NCBI GenBank assembly: GCA_964585535.1
Contig: CAZPDW010000003.1
Location: 1-31,510 of the forward strand
Length of the DNA: 31,510 bases
Source: JAUVYV01 sp964585535
GTDB lineage: Bacteria > Planctomycetota > Phycisphaerae > Sedimentisphaerales > Anaerobacaceae
Reading direction: 5' to 3'
Below the pieces are notes generated by a model. It had not been told where the DNA came from and did no database searches. It worked only from the letters and a program-made list of their open reading frames with translations. How positions within the stretch are numbered: the first letter of the stretch is position 1; every line of letters starts with the position of its first letter. A program made the translations under genes and the position numbers. This document shows, piece after piece, positions 7,254 to 14,611 of the stretch.

Positions 7254-8769
7254 GCTCAACATTACGCAGTCGCAGAGCTAAGTACGGCCCCCCCAGGGGC
7301 TTCACTTTCGCCCTGCCCTTAAATGTACCGTCAAGCGGCGTAATCGACATCTGCCACGGGTCAATGACCTCGGCTTTGTATTTTTTGCCGGCGGGCAAAG
7401 CAAACGTAAAACTCGAAGGCCTGTGAACGCCGAAGTAGATGAGTATGTAATCGTCGGTTTTTTCCCCGGCCGGGTAGCTGTCCCATATCCAGGAATCGCC
7501 GAACGGCTCGAACCCGACCTGCGGGCCTTCTTCGACTAACTTCCTCAAAAATGCGATTCTGGCCGGGCTTTGCCCGTCCAATACACCGCCCTTCGACCAC
7601 CATAGTACATCATTCGGGTCCAGATACGTCTCGCCGTGCCCGACGTATGCCCCTACAAGCATCCCCATCCAGAAGCGGTTGAGCAGCTCCTTCGCAGGCA
7701 GGTCGCCCCACGGCCAGGGGACATTGCCCTCGTACTGGCACTCGTCAAATATAATGGGTTTTCCGTATTTTTTGCGGAAACTCTTCGCCTCGGCAAGATT
7801 CGAGCTTTGTATGCTGGCGTGTGTTACCCACGGTTTTGTGTGGTCGTAGAATTTGCCCGCATTATGAATCGAGCGGGGGTGATTGTACGGGTCCTCGGCC
7901 TGAACAATTTTGAAGAACCTGTCCCAGTCGCCTGGCTTCTTGGTCTTCATCAAATCCCATTCGTTTGCCATCGACCACCAGACGTTTCGATATGCCGCCA
8001 ACCGGGCCACGACGTAACGCAGGTATCTGTCGTCGCTCGCAGAGTCCATTCTGTCAAAACCCCAGTGCCCGAAGTCGTAAGGGTGAAACAGGATAAGGTC
8101 CGCCTCTATGCCGAGCCGCATCAAGCCGCCCACACGCTTTTCAAAATGCCGGAAAAACTCCGGGTTGAACCGCGAAAAGTCCCACCTGCCGTCCGCCCTT
8201 TTCTCGAAGGGATAATACACCGGCTCGACGTGGTTGTACGCGTACCACTTTGGAAACACGCACATCCGAATCTTGTTGAAAGGTGAATCGGCTAACGTCT
8301 TTAATGTCTGCTGCTGGAGCTTTTCGCTCTGGTGAACCCAGCCATAACACGTTGTGCCGAACTGATAGTACATCGTCCCGTCGGCATAACCGAAGTGATA
8401 AGTGTCCCTGACGTGCACCGGCCCGTGATTGCCCGCCGACGGCTTTGTGCATTCGAATTGCCCGTCTTTGCCGTCAAGCTCAGCGGTATCGCTCTTGGTG
8501 ACGTACCTCCACTCACCCGGCTTATCCGGCATAAATCGAATCCGGTACGTACCGCCGCCGTCGTAAAAACCTCTCACCCGGATAGTTTCCCCGCCGTTTG
8601 TGAACTTCGCCGAAAGCTCAACATCCACGAACGGATTGCCGTCGCTCGGGCCTTTGAGAGTCAGCTCGAATGTTCCCCATTTCTCTACGCCGGCAAGTGC
8701 GGATGCGCAGACAAGCAGCCAGACGACACAGCACACAATCACCCCCCGGGGGGCTTTTAATGTCCTCAT
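7249..8769 (-). CDS. Secreted glycoside hydrolase with DUF5060 and apiosidase-like (DUF4038/DUF5605) domains
   Basis: A 506-residue exported enzyme. After a signal peptide (first ~27 residues, ending ASALAG) comes a DUF5060-type beta-sandwich (KWGTFELTLKGPSDGNPF onward, to about residue 115), then a (beta/alpha)8 domain of the DUF4038/apiosidase-like kind and a small C-terminal beta domain (DUF5605-like). Candidate catalytic pair for a retaining clan-A enzyme: Glu in ANEWD (about E270) and Glu in FDECQ (about E343). Related enzymes cut plant cell-wall side chains, including apiose; the substrate here is not determined. The ATG at 8769 is chosen because GGAGG lies just upstream and the signal peptide then starts properly. 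It is the last gene of a three-gene minus operon with an oxidoreductase and a sugar isomerase. Confidence 0.85.
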   Translation of the reverse strand: MRTLKAPRGVIVCCVVWLLVCASALAGVEKWGTFELTLKGPSDGNPFVDVELSAKFTNGGETIRVRGFYDGGGTYRIRFMPDKPGEWRYVTKSDTAELDGKDGQFECTKPSAGNHGPVHVRDTYHFGYADGTMYYQFGTTCYGWVHQSEKLQQQTLKTLADSPFNKIRMCVFPKWYAYNHVEPVYYPFEKRADGRWDFSRFNPEFFRHFEKRVGGLMRLGIEADLILFHPYDFGHWGFDRMDSASDDRYLRYVVARLAAYRNVWWSMANEWDLMKTKKPGDWDRFFKIVQAEDPYNHPRSIHNAGKFYDHTKPWVTHASIQSSNLAEAKSFRKKYGKPIIFDECQYEGNVPWPWGDLPAKELLNRFWMGMLVGAYVGHGETYLDPNDVLWWSKGGVLDGQSPARIAFLRKLVEEGPQVGFEPFGDSWIWDSYPAGEKTDDYILIYFGVHRPSSFTFALPAGKKYKAEVIDPWQMSITPLDGTFKGRAKVKPLGGPYLALRLRNVEH

Positions 8770-8827
8770 TTCGGTCCTCCGTAATTTCAGAACATATCTC
8801 ACCCCGCAGCCCGAGCCGGCCAGGGCA

Positions 8828-10114
8828 CTATATCAATTGCGTTTTTCCGGGCATAGCGACCGGCCTTACCGGCGCATCACCGAACTCATAGTTCGGCGGC
8901 GCAAGGTCGAGCTTCGAGGCGTTCATAACCCAGTCCCACTTCAGCTCTCTGCCCGTATAGGCGCTCATCCTGCCCATAATCGCGGTAAGTGTGCTTTCCG
9001 CCACACGCCTGCCTTCGTTGAGCGGCTTACCTTCTTTGATGCTCTTGATAAGGTCGAAATGCTCGACGACATAGGGGTTCGGGTTGGCGCCTTCGTATTT
9101 GTAGGCGTTGGCGCCTTCGATGCGGCCGTTCGAGCCGTCGGTGTAGGCAGCGCCTTTTGTCCCGACTAAATGCTCGGATACGCGGTCGCTGCAGCCGTTT
9201 ATCTGTCGGGCCATACTTGCTATCCGCACGCCGTTTTCATACTCGTATTCGACGGCGAAGTGGTCCCATATATTGCCCTGCTCTCGCACGGCCCTGCCGC
9301 CCATACCGAGCGCCTTGACCGGATGCGAGCCGAGTGCCCAGTTCATTATGTCGAGGTTGTGAACGTGCTGCTCGACGTAGTGGTCGCCCGAAAGCCACAC
9401 AAACCAGGGCCAGTTACGCAACTGCCATTCCATTTCCGAATCGGCTTCGTTTCGCTGGTAATACTTCCAGTAGCCAATCATATCGCTGCCGCACCAGTAG
9501 CATTGACCGCCGAGAATCTCGCCGATGTCGCCGTTGTGGATTCGCCGCATAATATCGAGGTAATGCTTCTGGTGTCTGCGCTGTGTTCCTGCGACGATTG
9601 CCAGGCCCTTTTGTTCGGCCAGTTGTGAAGTGGCGATTAACGAGCGAATACCGGCCGGGTCCACACCCGCCGGCTTTTCCATAAACACGTGTTTGCCCGC
9701 CTCGACGGCCGCCTTGATATGGATTGACCGGAAGTGCGGCGGTGTGGCGTGAATAATCATATCGATGTCCGAGGCGATAACCTTTTTGTATGCGTCGAAG
9801 CCGACGAAAATCGTATCGGCGGTAACCTTAAATCTCTCGCCGAGCACGGCCTTTAACTCGTCGCCGGACTTTGCTATACGGTCTTTGAACATATCTCCCA
9901 TCGCGACCAGTTCTACGTCTTTCACGCCCTTGGCACAGTCTTTCATTGCGCCTGTTCCGCGGCCGCCGCAGCCAATCAGCCCGATGCGTATCTTCTCGTC
10001 CCCGGCCGCGTAAGCCCGGACGCCCAATGGAGCGGCCGCCGCAGCTAATGACACCACGGCTGAGCTCTTAATGAAATCTCTGCGAGAAATACTTTGTATT
10101 TGCTTTGCCTTCAT
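8828..10114 (-). CDS. Tat-exported Gfo/Idh/MocA-family oxidoreductase
   Basis: A 428-residue protein with a twin-arginine signal (SRRDFIKSSAVVSLAAAAAP, residues about 10-29), then an NAD(P)-binding Rossmann fold starting IRIGLIGCGGRGTGAM (about 42-57) and the family motif EKPAG (about 145) whose Lys is the usual catalytic residue. The C-terminal part is the alpha/beta substrate domain (EYEYENGVRIASMARQ region). Such enzymes oxidise or epimerise sugars and inositols, often with tightly held cofactor when exported, as in planctomycete and Bacteroidetes sugar pathways. It lies 58 bases upstream of the hydrolase and 55 bases downstream of the isomerase, all in one direction, pointing to one operon. 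The substrate is unknown. Confidence 0.9.
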   Translation of the reverse strand: MKAKQIQSISRRDFIKSSAVVSLAAAAAPLGVRAYAAGDEKIRIGLIGCGGRGTGAMKDCAKGVKDVELVAMGDMFKDRIAKSGDELKAVLGERFKVTADTIFVGFDAYKKVIASDIDMIIHATPPHFRSIHIKAAVEAGKHVFMEKPAGVDPAGIRSLIATSQLAEQKGLAIVAGTQRRHQKHYLDIMRRIHNGDIGEILGGQCYWCGSDMIGYWKYYQRNEADSEMEWQLRNWPWFVWLSGDHYVEQHVHNLDIMNWALGSHPVKALGMGGRAVREQGNIWDHFAVEYEYENGVRIASMARQINGCSDRVSEHLVGTKGAAYTDGSNGRIEGANAYKYEGANPNPYVVEHFDLIKSIKEGKPLNEGRRVAESTLTAIMGRMSAYTGRELKWDWVMNASKLDLAPPNYEFGDAPVRPVAMPGKTQLI

Positions 10115-10169
10115 ATATCCGGCCTTTCAATTTTTGCTTGTTTTTCGTCTGTGCGAAAATTGCGTCGAT

Positions 10170-11072
10170 TCAAAAGTCGTCGCACCAGCGGTACGCCGTC
10201 AGCAGTGCCTTTTCGCCTTCGATGCCGGGCTTGCTCTTGCCGTGCTCCATACACAGCACGCCTTTGTAGCCCTTGTTGTACAGGTGCTTGAATATGTTGC
10301 GATAGTTTATTTCACCGGTGGTCGGCTCATTGCGTCCCGGGTTGTCGCCAAGGTGGAACGCGCCGATTTTGTCGTAAGCCATATCGATGTTGGGAATCAG
10401 GTTGCCCTCGGTAATCTGCTGATGATACAAATCATCGACCATTTTACACGAGTCGCTGCCGACGGCTTTGCATATCTGGTATGCCTGAGGTATTTTATGC
10501 AGGAACATCTGTGGATGGTCTGTCCAGTTGTTGAGCGGCTCGACCAGAACCGTAAAACCCGCCGGCTCAGCCACCTCACAGCAGTACTTGAGGTTATCGA
10601 CCATATTGGCCGTCTGGTATCCCCACTCGAGATTTGTTGCGTATGTCCCCGGCGCCATCACCGCGTACATACAGCCGGTGCGTTTGCCTAACTCAATCGC
10701 CTCCTTGATTTTGCCGACTACCATCCTGCGAATAGCATCGTTCTTGAGTACCAGGGTCGGCCTCCTGAACTCGGCATAAGCCGCGAAAGGCCCCATTGCC
10801 AGGCCCAGTTGCTCGCACTGCTTTGCGATTTTGTCCTGCAGCGATTTGTCTTTGCTCATCAGGCCGTTGTCGAACATCGCGGTAAAGCCGGTATCGGCTA
10901 TAAACTTGAGCTGGTCGATGGGGTCCTTGCCGGCGTGATGCTCGAACATCCCGAAATACGGGGCATACTTCAGCTTGAACTTGCCCGCCGCAGCCGAAGC
11001 GCCCGCCGCCTTTAGCGACAATGCCGCCGTCCCTGCCGCTATCGTGCCCGATATGAAAGTACGTCTGTCCAT
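10170..11072 (-). CDS. Tat-exported hydroxypyruvate isomerase-like TIM-barrel protein
   Basis: A 300-residue protein with a twin-arginine signal (MDRRTFISGTIAAGTAALSL) and a xylose-isomerase-like TIM barrel. Segments ending in candidate metal ligands can be seen: TVLVEPLNNW, CKMVDDLYHQQITEG, IGAFHLGDNPGR, GVLCMEHGKS; the last two resemble the hydroxypyruvate isomerase pattern. The frame is open further upstream to 11168 but the ATG at 11072 has AGGAGG about 8 bases before it and gives the Tat signal. It is the first gene of the operon with the Gfo/Idh/MocA enzyme and the DUF5060 hydrolase. Likely it converts a sugar product of that pathway outside the cytoplasmic membrane; the precise reaction cannot be read. 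Confidence 0.85.
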   Translation of the reverse strand: MDRRTFISGTIAAGTAALSLKAAGASAAAGKFKLKYAPYFGMFEHHAGKDPIDQLKFIADTGFTAMFDNGLMSKDKSLQDKIAKQCEQLGLAMGPFAAYAEFRRPTLVLKNDAIRRMVVGKIKEAIELGKRTGCMYAVMAPGTYATNLEWGYQTANMVDNLKYCCEVAEPAGFTVLVEPLNNWTDHPQMFLHKIPQAYQICKAVGSDSCKMVDDLYHQQITEGNLIPNIDMAYDKIGAFHLGDNPGRNEPTTGEINYRNIFKHLYNKGYKGVLCMEHGKSKPGIEGEKALLTAYRWCDDF

Positions 11073-11139
11073 TACAGTTGCCTCCTTTATGTAAAAATGC
11101 CGAAATTGTTTTGTCGAATGACACATAACCTTATACGGT

Positions 11140-11168
11140 GTTTTACCGCATACCCGCCGGAATATCAA
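11140..11168 (-). promoter_or_regulatory. Candidate promoter for the minus sugar operon
   Basis: On the minus strand TTGATA (11168-11163) is followed after 17 bases by TAAAAC (11145-11140). Transcription would start near 11133, about 60 bases before the ATG at 11072. Only a moderate match. Confidence 0.35.
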
Positions 11169-11188
11169 GCCGATAAATACATTGGCGC

Positions 11189-11217
11189 TTGCAAGCTGCC
11201 GGGCCGACCGGTATTAT
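11189..11217 (+). promoter_or_regulatory. Candidate sigma-70 promoter for dapB
   Basis: TTGCAA (11189-11194), a 17-base spacer, then TATTAT (11212-11217). The start of transcription would be about 11224, 35 bases before the dapB ATG. It is back to back with the minus-strand candidate at 11140-11168. Confidence 0.5.
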
Positions 11218-11258
11218 TTTAAGCTATTCGGTGCAGGCATATATTCAGGAAAGTCAAA

Positions 11259-12056
11259 ATGGGATATAAACTTGTGGTTTGCGGCGCGGCAGGGCGAATG
11301 GGAAGACGTATTATTGCAACCTCGGCCGGCGACGGCAGCTTAGAGGTCATCGGGGCCGTCGAAAAGCGTATCCATCCCGAGATGGGCAAAGACGCCGGCC
11401 TTGTGGCGGGCATAAGCGAATTAAAGGTCCCAATCAGCGACACACCCCCCGGCGGCGCCGATGTCGTTATCGATTTCTCTACCCCCCAGGCCGTCGATGC
11501 TACAATAGATTACTGCCTGCAAACAGGTGCCGCTTTGGTGCTCGGGACCACCGGCTTGAGCGAAAACCAGTACGACAAACTTGCCGATGCCGCTGGGAAA
11601 ATCCCCGTCATCTGCACAACTAATATGAGCGTCGGGATGAACGTATTGTTTAACCTCGTCGGAAAGGTGGCGACACTGCTCGGCCCGGAATACGACGTCG
11701 AGATAATCGAGCAGCACCACAGGTTCAAGAAAGACGCCCCGAGCGGCTCAGCCCTTACGTTAGCCAAAAATATCTGCCGGGCGACCGACAGGCCCTTCCC
11801 CGACTCGCTCAAACACGGCAGAAGCGGCAAAGAAGCGGCAAGACAGCAGGGAGCCATCGGTATGCACTCGGTCAGGGCCGGCGACATCGCAGGGATTCAT
11901 TCGGTAATATTTTCAACGCTGGGCGAGACGGTAACACTGAGCCACACGGCACACAGCAGGGACACCTTCGCGAGAGGCGCACTGTTAGCGGCAAAATGGC
12001 TCGTCGGCAAAAAACCGGGCCAATACTCTATTGCCGATGTCCTCGGCTTGCAGTAA
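11259..12056 (+). CDS. dapB: 4-hydroxy-tetrahydrodipicolinate reductase
   Basis: A 265-residue cytoplasmic NAD(P)H-dependent reductase that makes tetrahydrodipicolinate in the diaminopimelate/lysine pathway. The N-terminal nucleotide-binding motif is VCGAAGRMGRRI (residues 5-16). The central active-site signature is IIEQHHRFKKDAPSGSALTL (about 149-168), with the catalytic His pair and the Lys/Asp-Ala-Pro-Ser-Gly substrate loop. The late signature HSVRAGDIAGIHSVIF also fits. Length is typical. The ATG at 11259 has AGGAAAG upstream. It stands alone among sugar genes; other dap genes are not in the window. Together with murA it supplies peptidoglycan precursors. Confidence 0.96.
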   Translation: MGYKLVVCGAAGRMGRRIIATSAGDGSLEVIGAVEKRIHPEMGKDAGLVAGISELKVPISDTPPGGADVVIDFSTPQAVDATIDYCLQTGAALVLGTTGLSENQYDKLADAAGKIPVICTTNMSVGMNVLFNLVGKVATLLGPEYDVEIIEQHHRFKKDAPSGSALTLAKNICRATDRPFPDSLKHGRSGKEAARQQGAIGMHSVRAGDIAGIHSVIFSTLGETVTLSHTAHSRDTFARGALLAAKWLVGKKPGQYSIADVLGLQ

Positions 12057-12139
12057 TATACGTCTCTGTTATGGTAAACAGACCGGGTGCGAGTATATTC
12101 TGGTTGTTCAGAGTACATAAGCCAAGGGAGTGAACGAAA

Positions 12140-12331
12140 ATGAATAGCGTCTTTGCAGTGATAGCAATTATAGGCGGCCTGGCCGGCTCGCTCGTCGCCT
12201 GGAGGGTTATCCCGCTCGAAAAGTGGCTCGGAGCCCGAGAGACCGAGCTCTGGCACGACAGGTACGGCAAAATAATCAAAATCGCCGGCCCCATCGTAGC
12301 CGTCATCGGCCTGCTGCTTTTGATTTTCTGA
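12140..12331 (+). CDS. Small membrane protein
   Basis: A 63-residue protein with two hydrophobic segments: residues 3-22 (SVFAVIAIIGGLAGSLVAW) and about 45-63 at the very C-terminus (IAGPIVAVIGLLLLIF). A polar loop between them holds LEKWLGARETELWHDRYGK. The ATG is preceded by GGGAG at good spacing. Not recognised; size and topology suggest a small inner-membrane protein. It lies 83 bases after dapB and converges with the CPBP protease gene, 23 bases away. Confidence 0.65.
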   Translation: MNSVFAVIAIIGGLAGSLVAWRVIPLEKWLGARETELWHDRYGKIIKIAGPIVAVIGLLLLIF

Positions 12332-12354
12332 CAAAAAGCACAACGAAAGGCGGG

Positions 12355-13200
12355 CTATTGACTCAATGCACTGAACACCATAGCAGCGTTGAAGAGTGAG
12401 TGAATAAAGATGGGCCGAAGCAGCGAGCCGCTTTTCTCGTAAGAGTAGCCCAGACATAGCGCCAGCACAAACAACGCCGGCCAGTGAGGCATGTTCTGAT
12501 GAAATGCCGCAAAAATCGCCGAACTTATCGCTATTGAAACCCAGGGCCTGCCTGAAAATGTCCTTATCAGCGTCTGCAGCAACCCCCTGAAAAACATCTC
12601 CTCGAAGATGGGTACAACCACAATCGCACTTATGCAAATTACTACCCTTACGGCCGGCTGCGGATACGACGCTATTTCCTTCAGCTCGGCGTGCTGCGGC
12701 ATCTCGAAGCCGGGGCCTGCAATCAACCTGCTCACGTAAGTAGTCAGTATTATCGTCGCAATTACAACCGGCATAATCGTAAGCAGATTAACCAATGCCG
12801 CCCCGAAGTCGGCCCGGACGGTTCTCGCGTCCAGCCCGAAACCCCTCAGCCGACGAGCGAAATATCTCCTTGCTATGACAATAATTACCGCTATGCCGCT
12901 CAGCGCACCGACGCACATTATGAAGTTATCCGCAAAAACCGCCTGCCAGCCGGCGGACTCGCCGAGCAGCTTCTTTTCAATCAACAGCCCTAACCAGACC
13001 GTCAAAGAGCATACCGCGTACGGTATCAGCGGAATATAAATCCCTAACCGGTTGCGTCTCGGCTCCGAGTGGATAAGGGCCTTTCTGCCGAACGACGTCC
13101 GCAAAAGCCAGCACGCTAACAAAGTCAGCCCCGCTAAGCAAACGACCAAATCCACAATGCTGATTTCAGTCAGGGCATCTTTAATATGTTCTGTATCCAT
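12355..13200 (-). CDS. CPBP-family intramembrane metalloprotease (CAAX protease-like)
   Basis: A 281-residue polytopic membrane protein with about seven hydrophobic segments. The family's glutamate-rich motif is FEEMFFRGLLQTLIRTF (about residues 198-214, EExxxR type). It is followed by SSAIFAAFHQN (FxxxH motif) and FIHSLFNAAMVF (HxxxN motif), which together form the predicted metal site in the membrane. Family members cut prenylated or other membrane proteins, or act in bacteriocin immunity; the substrate here is unknown. The ATG at 13200 has no strong ribosome-binding site. It is transcribed divergently from murA. Confidence 0.9.
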   Translation of the reverse strand: MDTEHIKDALTEISIVDLVVCLAGLTLLACWLLRTSFGRKALIHSEPRRNRLGIYIPLIPYAVCSLTVWLGLLIEKKLLGESAGWQAVFADNFIMCVGALSGIAVIIVIARRYFARRLRGFGLDARTVRADFGAALVNLLTIMPVVIATIILTTYVSRLIAGPGFEMPQHAELKEIASYPQPAVRVVICISAIVVVPIFEEMFFRGLLQTLIRTFSGRPWVSIAISSAIFAAFHQNMPHWPALFVLALCLGYSYEKSGSLLRPIFIHSLFNAAMVFSALSQ

Positions 13201-13220
13201 ACATTTTCTGTTTTCACGAC

Positions 13221-13249
13221 TTGAAAAACTCGCCGCCGCATATTAAATT
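13221..13249 (+). promoter_or_regulatory. Candidate promoter for murA
   Basis: TTGAAA (13221-13226) and TAAATT (13244-13249) are separated by 17 bases. Transcription would begin near 13256, about 60 bases before the murA ATG. The downstream glycoside hydrolase genes may depend on it. Confidence 0.4.
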
Positions 13250-13316
13250 AGGCGTATCGACCCTATACCCCGTCGAGTTTCGCAGAACGCACCGTGCTTT
13301 TCAAGGGAAATAGGTT

Positions 13317-14594
13317 ATGGATATATTTCGCATCGAAGGCCCGGTTAAGCTCTCGGGCAGTATCGCCGTCAACGGCTCGAAGAACGCGGCGCTGCCCATA
13401 ATGGCCGCCGCCATCCTCGCACCGGGAAAATCGGTACTCAAGGCCGCCCCCAATCTTTCGGACATCACCGTAGCCGGCGAATTGCTTTCGCAACTGGGCT
13501 GCAAAGTCGCCCGCGACGCAAGCGGCGCTATATCAATCGATGCAGCCGAGCTCGATAATCCGGTAGGCGATTATGAAATCGTCCGCAAGATGCGTGCGAG
13601 CATCTGCATACTCGGCCCGCTGCTCGCCCGCCTCGGCAGGGCCGTCGTTTCAATGCCCGGCGGCTGCGCCATCGGGTACCGGCCGGTCGATATCCACCTG
13701 CGTGGCCTGCGCCGGCTCGGCGCCGATATCAAACTCGAAAACGGATACATTGTCGCCGAAGCGCCAAAAGGCCTGACGGGCAATGACATATTCTTAGGCG
13801 GGCCGTTCGGCTCGACCGTCCTCGGTACCGCAAACGTTCTTATGGCTGCAACCCTCGCAAAGGGCAAAACCATTATCGAGGCCGCCGCCTGCGAGCCGGA
13901 AATCGCCGACCTGGCCGGCTGCCTCAACTCGATGGGCGCGAAAATCTCCGGCATCGGCTCGCCTCGACTGACCATCGAAGGCGTCGCCCGGCTTGAGCCA
14001 TTCAACCACACCGTCATACCCGACCGCATCGAGGCCGGGACATTTATGGCCGCTGCCGCTATCACAAAAGGCGAGATTCACATAAAAAATTGCCGCCTGC
14101 AGGACCTGATGGCCGTCATCGACAAACTGCGGCAAATCGGCGTCATCGTCGAACCTGAAAATACCGGCTGTGTCGTCGCACGCACCGGCCCCGTCAGGCC
14201 GGCGGATATTACCACCCAGCCGTTCCCCGGCTTTCCAACCGACCTGCAGGCGCAGTTTATGACGCTGCTGGCCTTGGCCGAGGGTAACAGCGTCGTCATC
14301 GAAAAAATCTTCCCCGACAGGTTTATGCACGTCGCCGAGCTGAGCCGAATGGCGGCAAACCTGCGAAAGGAAGGCCCCACAGTTATCGTCTCCGGCGTCA
14401 AAAAACTCATCGCCGCCCCGGTGATGGCCTCGGATTTGCGCGCATCGGCCGCTTTAGTGCTGGCCGCCCTCGCCGCCGAAGGGACTACGGTAATCAATCG
14501 CGTCTATCACATCGACCGCGGATACGAAAAAATCGAACAGCGCCTCAATCCCATAGGCGCAAAAATCACACGTGAAAAAACACAGACACCATAA
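13317..14594 (+). CDS. murA: UDP-N-acetylglucosamine 1-carboxyvinyltransferase
   Basis: A 425-residue cytoplasmic enzyme that transfers enolpyruvate from PEP to UDP-GlcNAc, the first committed step of peptidoglycan synthesis. The substrate-binding pair K22-N23 (VNGSKNAALPI) is present. The active-site cysteine is C117 in MPGGCAIGYRPVDIHLRGL, equivalent to E. coli Cys115, so the fosfomycin-type target residue is intact. Length fits the family. The ATG at 13317 has AGGGAA upstream. Its stop lies only 17 bases before the start of the rhamnosidase gene on the same strand, with the latter's ribosome-binding site in the gap, so read-through expression is plausible. Confidence 0.97.
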   Translation: MDIFRIEGPVKLSGSIAVNGSKNAALPIMAAAILAPGKSVLKAAPNLSDITVAGELLSQLGCKVARDASGAISIDAAELDNPVGDYEIVRKMRASICILGPLLARLGRAVVSMPGGCAIGYRPVDIHLRGLRRLGADIKLENGYIVAEAPKGLTGNDIFLGGPFGSTVLGTANVLMAATLAKGKTIIEAAACEPEIADLAGCLNSMGAKISGIGSPRLTIEGVARLEPFNHTVIPDRIEAGTFMAAAAITKGEIHIKNCRLQDLMAVIDKLRQIGVIVEPENTGCVVARTGPVRPADITTQPFPGFPTDLQAQFMTLLALAEGNSVVIEKIFPDRFMHVAELSRMAANLRKEGPTVIVSGVKKLIAAPVMASDLRASAALVLAALAAEGTTVINRVYHIDRGYEKIEQRLNPIGAKITREKTQTP

Positions 14595-14611
14595 TTAAGG
14601 AGGTGACAATT

